DNA of 64,000 bases from Brucella grignonensis (GTDB taxonomy: Bacteria > Pseudomonadota > Alphaproteobacteria > Rhizobiales > Rhizobiaceae): NCBI RefSeq assembly GCF_002252505.1, contig NZ_NNRL01000151.1, positions 124,001 through 188,000 on the forward strand, written 5' to 3'. Shown here piece by piece: positions 36,686 to 44,227 of this stretch; the first letter of the stretch is position 1, and each line of letters opens with the position of its first letter. A program made the position numbers and the translations under genes. Below the pieces are notes generated by a model. That model did not search any database. It saw only the letters and a program-made list of their open reading frames with translations, and was not told the DNA's origin.

Positions 36686-37344
36686 GCTTCCGCCCTCCTG
36701 TCAGCGTTGAAGAATATCTCAATGCCGCGGATGATCAGTGAAATGATAGCAATGATGACGATGTATGCCGCACCGGCAATCGCAAAAACCTCAAATGGCT
36801 TGTATGTCGAAGTCACAAAGCGCTGGGCGGTATAGGTCAGTTCAACCACGCCGATCGTTGAAACGAGCGCGGTGCTCTTGGTCAGGATGACCGTATTGAC
36901 ACCGAGCGAGCGGATCATCAGAGGAGCCGCCTGCGGCAGGATGAAGAGCCGCATGGTTCCGGCCCTGCCAAAGCCCAGCGAGCGTGCCGCTTCGTTCTGG
37001 CCTTTATCGACCGCCAGAATTGCCCCACGCATCCCTTCGGACATATAGGCACCGATGTTGAAGCCCATCGTGATGACGCCAGCCACAAACGGGGTAAACT
37101 CAAAACCGAACTGGGGACCACCAAAGAAGACCAGGAATAGCTGCACCAGAAGCGGCGTGCCGCGCATGATGCTGATATAGCCGATGGCAACCCAGCGAAT
37201 GGGTGCATAGCGCGAAAAACGCGCCATAACGAGAAGGCTGGCAACAACGAGGCCGATTATCAGGGATACGATAGTCAGTTGGACTGTGACCCAGGCCGAT
37301 TCAACAATGAAGGGAAAAACCCGCCCGATAAGTGCGATATCCAT
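36682..37344 (-). CDS. Amino-acid type ABC importer, permease
   Basis: A 220-residue permease forming a heterodimer with the preceding entry. [16 protein letters not shown] lies near residue 61 and the EAA loop [21 protein letters not shown] near 125. It follows the binding-protein gene after a 151-bp gap that contains short inverted repeats but no clear terminator, a usual place for reducing permease expression relative to the binding protein. Confidence 0.92.
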   Translation of the reverse strand: MDIALIGRVFPFIVESAWVTVQLTIVSLIIGLVVASLLVMARFSRYAPIRWVAIGYISIMRGTPLLVQLFLVFFGGPQFGFEFTPFVAGVITMGFNIGAYMSEGMRGAILAVDKGQNEAARSLGFGRAGTMRLFILPQAAPLMIRSLGVNTVILTKSTALVSTIGVVELTYTAQRFVTSTYKPFEVFAIAGAAYIVIIAIISLIIRGIEIFFNADRRAEA

Positions 37345-37495
37345 CCTTCAACCTTTCTGCTCCATCAGGAAACATCTCCTATGGCGCATATGTCTCTCAG
37401 CCGAGGGGCTGGGGAGAAGCTGTAAAGCAGAGTTTAGGGACTATTAGTCGGATGAGAGCAGCTCACTTTGCTACCCTCACCCGAAACAGCTCGAA

Positions 37496-38269
37496 TTAGC
37501 GGATATCCGTACCAATCCATTTTTCGGAAATGGCCTTATAGGTGCCATCAGCCATCATATCATCGAGCGCCTTCTGCATGGCAGCCTGAAGTTCCGGGTT
37601 GTTCTTGCGAACCGCAATACCGATATCGTAACGCGGCAGCTGATCGTCCTTCACCTGTTCAATCGGCGCGTTGCTCTTGGTTATTGCAACAAGCACAGGA
37701 ACATCATCGGCGACCACAGCATCGATACGGCCCGAACCAAGATCGAGAAGCATTTCAGGCAAGCCCTTATAGGTGCGGACTTCATATTTGCCCTGCTCAC
37801 GAACCCATTTTTCGGAGGTTTCGCCCAGCGTCACACCGATTGTCTTGCCTTCCAGTTCGTTAAGCGACTTGACTGTATCACCCTTGCGAATGAACAGAGC
37901 CAAGCCTGAACGATAGTAAGGTCCAACGAAATCGATTGCCTTCTTGCGTTCTTCCGTGATGCCCATCGAGCCGACGATCGTGTCGTAACGACCGGTAACG
38001 AGGCCTGCAATGATGCCGTCCCAGGCCGTTGTGACGATTTCAGGTTCGGCCTTCAGGCGACGCGCGATTTCCGAGCCAATATCGACGTCAAAGCCGACAA
38101 CCTTATTGCTCTCGTCGACAAAGCTGAACGGAGGGAACACACCCGATAGGGCAATCGTCATCTTGCCCTTGCTCTGGATCTTTTCCAGATCGTCGGCTTT
38201 GGCTGCGTTCAAGGAAACGCAAATGCCAAGCGCCACAAGGGCGGTGGAAAAAAGTTTCGCAAATTTCAT
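37496..38269 (-). CDS. Amino-acid type ABC importer, periplasmic binding protein
   Basis: A 257-residue binding protein with signal peptide MKFAKLFSTALVALGICVSL and cleavage near AKA-DD. Ligand-cleft segments include IALSGVFPPFSFVDESNKVVGFDVDIG and TGRYDTIVGSMGITEERKKAIDF. Start at 38269 is preferred to the in-frame extension to 38362, which has no signal-peptide features. Gene order with rocB and ocd suggests arginine or ornithine as ligand, but an N-acylated form is also plausible given RocB. Confidence 0.9.
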   Translation of the reverse strand: MKFAKLFSTALVALGICVSLNAAKADDLEKIQSKGKMTIALSGVFPPFSFVDESNKVVGFDVDIGSEIARRLKAEPEIVTTAWDGIIAGLVTGRYDTIVGSMGITEERKKAIDFVGPYYRSGLALFIRKGDTVKSLNELEGKTIGVTLGETSEKWVREQGKYEVRTYKGLPEMLLDLGSGRIDAVVADDVPVLVAITKSNAPIEQVKDDQLPRYDIGIAVRKNNPELQAAMQKALDDMMADGTYKAISEKWIGTDIR

Positions 38270-38478
38270 ATTGAAGATTCCCCTAAGAGAGCCCCGTTTC
38301 GGAGCTACATTAATGCTGTCTTCGTGACCTTGTAACCGGCCTGAACAGGGATTTGATTGCACAACGCTCCTATCACTTCGTCTGCATTAGAAGCTGCTTT
38401 TGCATTCCCCTTGGCAAAATCATTATCTGCAATCAGATTGACAAAAAAGAATATAAAGTGATTATTTTTATAAAATAG

Positions 38479-38492
38479 TGACGATATCGTCA
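38479..38492. promoter_or_regulatory. Palindrome in the Lrp/ABC divergent promoter
   Basis: TGACGATATCGTCA is a perfect 14-bp palindrome 31 bp upstream of the Lrp-type gene, in the gap shared with the divergent importer operon. It is a likely operator for that regulator. Confidence 0.6.
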
Positions 38493-38522
38493 GTCTGACT
38501 TACTTTAAAGAAAGATAACGCC

Positions 38523-38939
38523 ATGGATGAGCTGGACAAGAGACTGGTCACTGAGCTCCGCATTAACGGTCGCGCATCTGTTCCACAGCTTGCGGAACTC
38601 TTGGGCGTTGCACGTGCCACAGCGCAAAAGCGCCTCGATCGGCTGATTGCCAATGGCGACATCAAAGGCTTCACGGTTCGCGTTCGCGATGACATCGGCA
38701 AGGATCAGATACGTGCCCTCATGCTTATTGAAATGTCAGGCTCGTCGCTGAAAGCAACAATCAGCGCAATCAAGCGCGTTCCGGGGCTCACCGGCGTATT
38801 CAACACCAATGGCATCTGGGATGTGATTGCAGAGCTGGAGGTTTCGACCATTTCCGAGCTCAATGAAGTGATTTCGACAATCCGTTCGCTTCAAGGGGTC
38901 AGCAAAAGTGAAACCTTCATCATGCTTGGACCGGCATGA
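38523..38939 (+). CDS. Lrp/AsnC-family transcriptional regulator
   Basis: A 138-residue regulator with an N-terminal winged HTH (LDKRLVTELRINGRASVPQLAELLGVARATAQKRLDRL, split over residues 4-41) and a C-terminal RAM ligand-binding domain (MLIEMSGSSLKATISAIKRV onward). AAAGAAAGA precedes the ATG. It is divergent from the arginine/ornithine importer-rocB-ocd operon, the usual placement for a substrate-responsive activator such as those controlling ocd and arginine catabolism. Confidence 0.9.
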   Translation: MDELDKRLVTELRINGRASVPQLAELLGVARATAQKRLDRLIANGDIKGFTVRVRDDIGKDQIRALMLIEMSGSSLKATISAIKRVPGLTGVFNTNGIWDVIAELEVSTISELNEVISTIRSLQGVSKSETFIMLGPA

Positions 38940-38964
38940 AGCAACAGCCTGTCATCTTTGCTGA

Positions 38965-39546
38965 CTACTTATCAACCTTATCGGAACCAAACCAGCTTTC
39001 GGCCTGATGCTCCCCAAGTCCCATCAGATCAATGGCGCGCGCTGCGATCTGTTGGGCAACATCTTCTACCGTTTGCGGATGCAGATAAAAGGCCGGTACC
39101 GGTGGCATCACGATTGCCCCCATTTCGGTGACCGTGCACATATTGCGCAAGTGGACCAGATGCAGCGGTGTCTCGCGCGTGATCAGCAGCAGCCTGCGCC
39201 GCTCTTTCAGCTGCACATCGGCTGCGCGCGTCAGCAAACTATCGCTGAAACCATGGGCAATCGATGCTAACGTGCGCATGGAACAGGGCGCCACGATCAT
39301 ACCGGCGGTCGGAACCGATCCGCTCGCAATCGCCGCTCCCACATCCTCGATCGAATAGGTCTTTTCTGCCAGCCGATGCAGCATTGAATAGCCATTCGGG
39401 CCAAGCTCATAACGCAGTGTCCGCTCGGCCGCTTGCGATATGACAAGATGCGTTTCAACGCCCTGCATCTTGTTCAGACATTCCAGTATTTTCAGTGAGA
39501 TCAACGACCCGGACGCACCGGACACACCCACGACTACACGCTTCAT
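38965..39546 (-). CDS. ubiX: Flavin prenyltransferase UbiX
   Basis: A 193-residue enzyme that makes the prenylated FMN cofactor of UbiD decarboxylases. The N-terminal VVVGVSGASGSLISLKIL FMN motif is present, with MIVAPCSMRTLASIAHGFSDSLLTRAADV near residue 84 and RETPLHLVHLRNM near 123. It overlaps the ubiD stop by 4 bp, giving a ubiD-ubiX operon on the minus strand, divergent from ubiTUV across an FNR-type box. Confidence 0.94.
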   Translation of the reverse strand: MKRVVVGVSGASGSLISLKILECLNKMQGVETHLVISQAAERTLRYELGPNGYSMLHRLAEKTYSIEDVGAAIASGSVPTAGMIVAPCSMRTLASIAHGFSDSLLTRAADVQLKERRRLLLITRETPLHLVHLRNMCTVTEMGAIVMPPVPAFYLHPQTVEDVAQQIAARAIDLMGLGEHQAESWFGSDKVDK

Positions 39547-41057
39547 CGTCTCGTCTCCCGGTCAATGCCCAATTCGCCCCACATTGCATCCACACGCGCA
39601 ATGGTCTCTTCATTCATGGAAAGGACGTTGCCCCATTCGCGATCCGTTTCCGCACCGATCTTATTGGTCGCATCAAGCCCGAGCTTGCCGCCAAGCCCTG
39701 AGCGCGGTGACGCGAAATCGAGATAATCCACCGGCGTATGATCGAGCGTCACCAGATCACGGCTTGCATCAAAGCGCGTGGACAGTGCCCAGAGCACATC
39801 ATCCCAATTGCGTATATCGATGTCTGGATCGACGGCGATGATAAGCTTGGTGTAGCTGAATTGCGGCAGCATCGACCAAAGCCCCATCATGACCCTGCGC
39901 GCTTGCCCCGGATATCGCTTATCGATTGCCACTACCATCGCGCGATAGGAACAGGCGGCAGGCGGCAGCCAGAGATCGGTAATCTCTGGAAACTGCTTGC
40001 GCACAACCGGCACAAACAGCTGGTTCATCACCTCGCCAAGCTTTGAAGGCTCGTCAGGCGGTCGCCCCGTGTAAGTGGAAAGATAGATCGGGTTCTTGCG
40101 CATGGTGATTGCGCTAAGACGCACAACCGGAAATTCTTCAACACTGTTATAATAGCCGGTGTGGTCGCCATAAGGGCCTTCCGGCGCGGTTTCAGTTGTC
40201 GATACAAAACCTTCAAGCACAATTTCCGCATTGGCTGGCACACTGAGAGGCACCGTGCGCCCCTCTGCGATCGCAGGCCTCCGCCCCGACAAAAGGCCTG
40301 AAAACGCAAGCTCGCTCATCCCTTCCGGCAAAGGCATGACAGCCGCAAGGATCGTTGCCGGATCTGCACCGATTGCAACGGCAACCGGCATATCCTTCCC
40401 AGCCTTTTGCCACATGCGATGATGCCGGGCACCACCGCGATGCGCCAGCCAGCGCATGATCAGCCTGTCGGGTCCAAGCTTCTGCATCCGGTAGATGCCA
40501 ACATTGATATCGGACGGATCATCTGGCGCGCAGGTGATCACCAGAGGCCATGTCACGAGTGGCGCGGGCTCTCCCGGCCAGCACCATTGTATCGGTAACA
40601 TGCCGAGATCAATCGCCTCTCCCTCCCGCACGATTTCATGTACTGGCGCGCGAGCGACACGACGTGGTCGCATCGCCATGGCGGCTTTTGCCAAAGGCAG
40701 CTTGCTCCATATTTCGCCTGCGGAACGCGGCGGTGTTGGCGCTCGCAGTTCGGCCAACAAATTGGCCAAAGCAGGCAGCTCCTCCGGCGCGCGACCAAGC
40801 CCCCAGGCAATCCGCAGCTTGGCACCAAAGAGATTGGCGAGAAGCGGAATGGACTGCACTTTGCCCTCTGCATCGACCGGCTTTTCAAACAGCAAGGCCG
40901 GGCCATCGGCCGCCAGAACACGCTTATGAATCTCGGTGATCTCATGCACGAGCGAAACCGGACGCTGGATGCGGACAAGATCGCCGCGTCTTTCAAGTTC
41001 CGACACGAAACTCTGTAGATCGTCAAAAGAGGAAGGCAGTGATGAGGCATTTTTCAT
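39543..41057 (-). CDS. ubiD: 4-hydroxy-3-polyprenylbenzoate decarboxylase UbiD family
   Basis: A 504-residue prenyl-FMN-dependent decarboxylase of ubiquinone synthesis. The N-terminal DLQSFVSELERRGDLVRI and IHKRVLAADGPALLFE are family hallmarks; the active-site E(T)APEGPYGDHTGYY segment lies near residue 283 and GVSG-like prFMN contacts earlier. Length fits UbiD (about 490-500). GTGAGG precedes the ATG. Co-transcribed with ubiX; its promoter region is shared with ubiT. Confidence 0.93.
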   Translation of the reverse strand: MKNASSLPSSFDDLQSFVSELERRGDLVRIQRPVSLVHEITEIHKRVLAADGPALLFEKPVDAEGKVQSIPLLANLFGAKLRIAWGLGRAPEELPALANLLAELRAPTPPRSAGEIWSKLPLAKAAMAMRPRRVARAPVHEIVREGEAIDLGMLPIQWCWPGEPAPLVTWPLVITCAPDDPSDINVGIYRMQKLGPDRLIMRWLAHRGGARHHRMWQKAGKDMPVAVAIGADPATILAAVMPLPEGMSELAFSGLLSGRRPAIAEGRTVPLSVPANAEIVLEGFVSTTETAPEGPYGDHTGYYNSVEEFPVVRLSAITMRKNPIYLSTYTGRPPDEPSKLGEVMNQLFVPVVRKQFPEITDLWLPPAACSYRAMVVAIDKRYPGQARRVMMGLWSMLPQFSYTKLIIAVDPDIDIRNWDDVLWALSTRFDASRDLVTLDHTPVDYLDFASPRSGLGGKLGLDATNKIGAETDREWGNVLSMNEETIARVDAMWGELGIDRETRR

Positions 41058-41091
41058 GCCTCACTTTGAATACGCAATTCTTCTGCCGTCT

Positions 41092-41105
41092 TTGATCCAA
41101 ATCAA
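41092..41105. promoter_or_regulatory. FNR/FixK-type box between ubiD and ubiT
   Basis: TTGATCCAAATCAA is a perfect TTGAT-N4-ATCAA site, 79 bp before ubiT and 35 bp before ubiD. The distance suits activation of ubiTUV; so close to ubiD it could act differently there. Confidence 0.8.
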
Positions 41106-41184
41106 ATTCTTAAAGGCTTGAATCGCCTAGTCCTTATGAAGACGTCGTAGAGCAGGTGCACATAGAAGTGTCTGGAGCAAAATC

Positions 41185-41706
41185 ATGATGAAAATCCCGC
41201 CCGCCGTGGTTGCCCCGGTTCGGTTTGTTCCGCCATTTCTCCTCAGCCCGCTTGTTTCTCGCGTTTTCTTTCAGGTTATCCGCGCCCATCCGGGCCTGTT
41301 TGAACGGTTGGGGGAGCACGTCAACAAGCGATTTGGGTTCAAACCATCAGATTTGCCCTTCGCTTTTCTGGTTGAACCAGGAGCCCCGCGCATTTCGGTA
41401 CTGCGCAGCAGCGCAGAACTTGTGACCGATGCCGCTATCGAAGGCCCGCTCGTGATGTTGCTTGCCCTTCTGGAAGGCAAGCTTGATGGCGATGCCTTGT
41501 TCTTTTCGCGCGACATCACGGTAACTGGCGACATGGAAGCCATGCTTGCCCTGCGCAATGCGCTGGACGATTGCAATGTGGATCTGCCAGCGGACCTTGG
41601 GAAAGGTGCGGGGCCTTTCGCACCGGTGGTGCGAACCATCGCAAGCTTTGTTCGCGACAAAGCGCTCGCCACCGACACAAAAGAGGGCGCGCGCTCATGG
41701 AATTGA
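41185..41706 (+). CDS. ubiT: UbiT, SCP2-domain protein of anaerobic ubiquinone synthesis
   Basis: A 173-residue protein with an SCP2 lipid-binding domain (FAFLVEPGAPRISVLRSSAELVTD, GKLDGDALFFSRDITVTGDMEA). In E. coli UbiT (YhbT) delivers prenylated intermediates for O2-independent hydroxylation by UbiU-UbiV. GGAG lies 8 bases upstream. It overlaps ubiU by 10 bp, matching the ubiTUV order typical of proteobacteria that make ubiquinone without oxygen. Confidence 0.92.
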   Translation: MMKIPPAVVAPVRFVPPFLLSPLVSRVFFQVIRAHPGLFERLGEHVNKRFGFKPSDLPFAFLVEPGAPRISVLRSSAELVTDAAIEGPLVMLLALLEGKLDGDALFFSRDITVTGDMEAMLALRNALDDCNVDLPADLGKGAGPFAPVVRTIASFVRDKALATDTKEGARSWN

Positions 41707-42674
41707 TCTGTCCTGCCGGAACACCCTCCGCATTTCGCGAAGCTGTGCAAGCCGGAGCGGATGCAGTTTATTGCGGCTTCCGCGATGAAACCAACGCACG
41801 CAATTTTCCGGGTCTCAACTTCAGCCGCGGGGAGTTGCGGGAGGCGATTAGTTTCGCCCATGCGCGTCGCACGCAGGTCTTCGTCGCCATCAACACCTTC
41901 ATGCGCGCAGGCGATGAGCAACTCTGGTACAAGGCCGTTGACGATGCCTCGGCATTGGGTGCCGATGCCGTGATCCTCGCCGATTTTGGCCTGATGGCCT
42001 ACACAGCTGAACGGCATCCACAACAGCGGCTGCATGTTTCAGTGCAGGCATCTGCCTCCAATGCCGATGCGATCAGCTTTCTGATTGATGCCTTCAAGGC
42101 AAAGCGCGTGGTACTGCCGCGCGTGCTGACGATCCCCGATATCGCGAAGCTCGGACGCAAGATTGCCTGCGAAATGGAAGTCTTCGTCTTTGGTGGCTTG
42201 TGCGTCATGGCCGAAGGGCGCTGCTCCCTTTCGTCCTATGCCACCGGACGCTCACCCAATATGAATGGTGTCTGCTCGCCTGCAAGCCATGTGCGGTATC
42301 GGAACGAAGGTTCCGAGCTCGTTTCGGAACTCGGCGATTACACCATCAACCGTTTTCCGGCAGGCGAAGCCGCAGGCTATCCGACCCTTTGCAAAGGGCG
42401 CTTCAATATCGGTGATGAAGAAGGCTACGCCTTTGAAGACCCGGTGTCTCTTGATGTGATGAACCACATTGACGAACTTCGTGCAGCTGGTGTTTCAGCC
42501 TTGAAAATCGAGGGGCGACAGCGCGGCAAAGCCTATGTCGCGGAAGTGGTTTCAACACTCCGCCAAACACTTGCAGCCGGGCCCGAAAAACGGGCCGCTC
42601 TGCTTTCACGACTGCGCGCATTGAGTGAAGGTCAGCAGACCACATCGGGCGCCTATGAAAAACGCTGGAGATAG
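41697..42674 (+). CDS. ubiU: UbiU, peptidase-U32-like Fe-S protein
   Basis: A 325-residue U32-family protein. Four cysteines sit at residues 169, 176, 193 and 232, the same numbering as the 4Fe-4S ligands known for E. coli UbiU. MELICPAGTPSAFREAVQAG is the family N-terminus. With UbiV it performs oxygen-independent ring hydroxylation in ubiquinone synthesis. Start fixed by overlap with ubiT; ubiV follows after 2 bp. Confidence 0.95.
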   Translation: MELICPAGTPSAFREAVQAGADAVYCGFRDETNARNFPGLNFSRGELREAISFAHARRTQVFVAINTFMRAGDEQLWYKAVDDASALGADAVILADFGLMAYTAERHPQQRLHVSVQASASNADAISFLIDAFKAKRVVLPRVLTIPDIAKLGRKIACEMEVFVFGGLCVMAEGRCSLSSYATGRSPNMNGVCSPASHVRYRNEGSELVSELGDYTINRFPAGEAAGYPTLCKGRFNIGDEEGYAFEDPVSLDVMNHIDELRAAGVSALKIEGRQRGKAYVAEVVSTLRQTLAAGPEKRAALLSRLRALSEGQQTTSGAYEKRWR

Positions 42675-42676
42675 CC

Positions 42677-43615
42677 ATGTCAGTTTCAAGCTGTAATCCC
42701 AGCCTTAGCCTCGGGCCTGTTCTCTTTCTCTGGGACGGTCCGAAATGGCGCGATTTCTATTTCCGCATTGCCGATGAAGCGCCGGTCGATCACGTCACGC
42801 TCGGTGAAATCGTCTGCTCCAAACGATTCCATTTCATCGATCCCTATATGGCAGATGTGATCGAGCGCCTGGAACAGGCAGGCAAGACAATCAGTCTCGG
42901 CTCGCTTGCACTCGTCATGCTAGAACGCGAAGCAAAGCATGTCCGGCAGACCGTTGAACAATCGCTTTTTCCGGTCGAAGCCAACGATCTCTCCGCATTG
43001 GGCCTGTTGTCTGGCAAGCCGCACATGGTTGGTCCACTGGTCAATGTTTACAACGCTGCCACCGCCAAGGTCCTGGCTCAGCGCGGCGCACAATCCATCT
43101 GCCTGCCACCGGAACTTCCGTTGGCTTCAATCCGGGAAATCATCAAGGGAGCGCCAGATGTTGCCTTCGAAATCTTCACTTTCGGCCGGGTACCACTCGC
43201 AATTTCAGCGCGTTGCGCCCATGCGCGCTCTAAAGGACACATCAAAGACAATTGTCAGTTTGTTTGTGCCGAAGAGCCGGACGGTTTGCCAGTCAAGACA
43301 CTCGATAGCCAGTCGTTCCTTGCCCTGAATGGGGTGCAGACACTGTCGCATACGTGTCAGGCACTGATTGAAGACATGCCTGACTTGAAAGCCGCAGGCG
43401 TTGCCCGGTTCAGGCTGTCGCCGCAGGATTGCGATATGGTTGCGGTCGCAAAAGTGCATGACGATGTGCTGCAGGAACGTATCGATACTGAAGAAGGCCT
43501 TGCCCGATTGCAGGCGATCTATCCAGCCGTTCCGCTTTCCAACGGCTTTCTGCATGGCGGCATTGGTGCAGCCTGGGTCAGCCGACACAAAACCGCGTCC
43601 ATCATGCATAATTGA
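42677..43615 (+). CDS. ubiV: UbiV, peptidase-U32-like Fe-S protein
   Basis: A 312-residue partner of UbiU. Cysteines at 47, 179, 192 and 196 keep the C-x12-C-x3-C spacing of the cluster ligands described for E. coli UbiV. GPVLFLWDGPKWRDFYFRIA is the typical N-terminus. The UbiU-UbiV complex allows ubiquinone synthesis during denitrification, which needs ubiquinol for the bc1 branch. The DUF2478 gene converges on it. Confidence 0.95.
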   Translation: MSVSSCNPSLSLGPVLFLWDGPKWRDFYFRIADEAPVDHVTLGEIVCSKRFHFIDPYMADVIERLEQAGKTISLGSLALVMLEREAKHVRQTVEQSLFPVEANDLSALGLLSGKPHMVGPLVNVYNAATAKVLAQRGAQSICLPPELPLASIREIIKGAPDVAFEIFTFGRVPLAISARCAHARSKGHIKDNCQFVCAEEPDGLPVKTLDSQSFLALNGVQTLSHTCQALIEDMPDLKAAGVARFRLSPQDCDMVAVAKVHDDVLQERIDTEEGLARLQAIYPAVPLSNGFLHGGIGAAWVSRHKTASIMHN

Positions 43616-43621
43616 GGAAAG

Positions 43622-44161
43622 TTAGCTGGCAGCTGACAGAACTTTGAGCGAGACGGCGCTTTCCAGCCACGCTGCAAGAGCCGCCTTGTCGGGTGACAGC
43701 AACACACCGCAATCGCCCGCAAAGTCGTGCCAATCGCCTACATAAGCATCACGCAAAACGGTCAGCACCGGAATCTGCTTTGAATAAGCAGCTTCAATGA
43801 CCGCACGAAAGCCGTGACCTTCGGCTTCACTTTTGCCGAAGCGATTGAGGATCAGTAAATCGACGCCTGCATCGATCTCGGCAAGCAAAGAACCAGCGAC
43901 ATCTGCAAGTGCTGCGGGATCAAGGCGGCAGCCGCGCGATCCTGAACCGAGCGGCTGCGAGATAACCTGTCGGACTCCGTCGCCGATCCGTTCGATGATA
44001 ATTTCACGGCAGCAATCGTCTGCATCAGAGCTGCGGCGCTGCAAGAACCCCGCGACCTTCAATCCGCAAGCCTCACTCTGCGCAACAACTTCTGCCAAAA
44101 GCAGATCAACGGGTGCGTCTTTCTCGGCAAGAACTGCTGCGAGGATAGGCTGTGTAGTCAT
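43622..44161 (-). CDS. DUF2478 domain protein
   Basis: A 179-residue cytoplasmic protein of the DUF2478 family, a nucleotide-binding-like fold often found beside molybdenum transport or denitrification genes. ILAAVLAEKDAPVDLLLAEV opens the domain; LILNRFGKSEAEGHGFRAVIE and PVLTVLRDAYVGDW near the end are recognisable. Start is uncertain: ATG at 44161 is used, 44176 is possible. It follows norD by 66 bp on the same strand and may be the last gene of the nor operon. No biochemical role is established. Confidence 0.75.
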   Translation of the reverse strand: MTTQPILAAVLAEKDAPVDLLLAEVVAQSEACGLKVAGFLQRRSSDADDCCREIIIERIGDGVRQVISQPLGSGSRGCRLDPAALADVAGSLLAEIDAGVDLLILNRFGKSEAEGHGFRAVIEAAYSKQIPVLTVLRDAYVGDWHDFAGDCGVLLSPDKAALAAWLESAVSLKVLSAAS

Positions 44162-44227
44162 TTGCTCATTTCTCATTGGCCACAATGATCGATGCCGGAA
44201 GCTTCCGGCATCGTGATTTTGCTGCAA

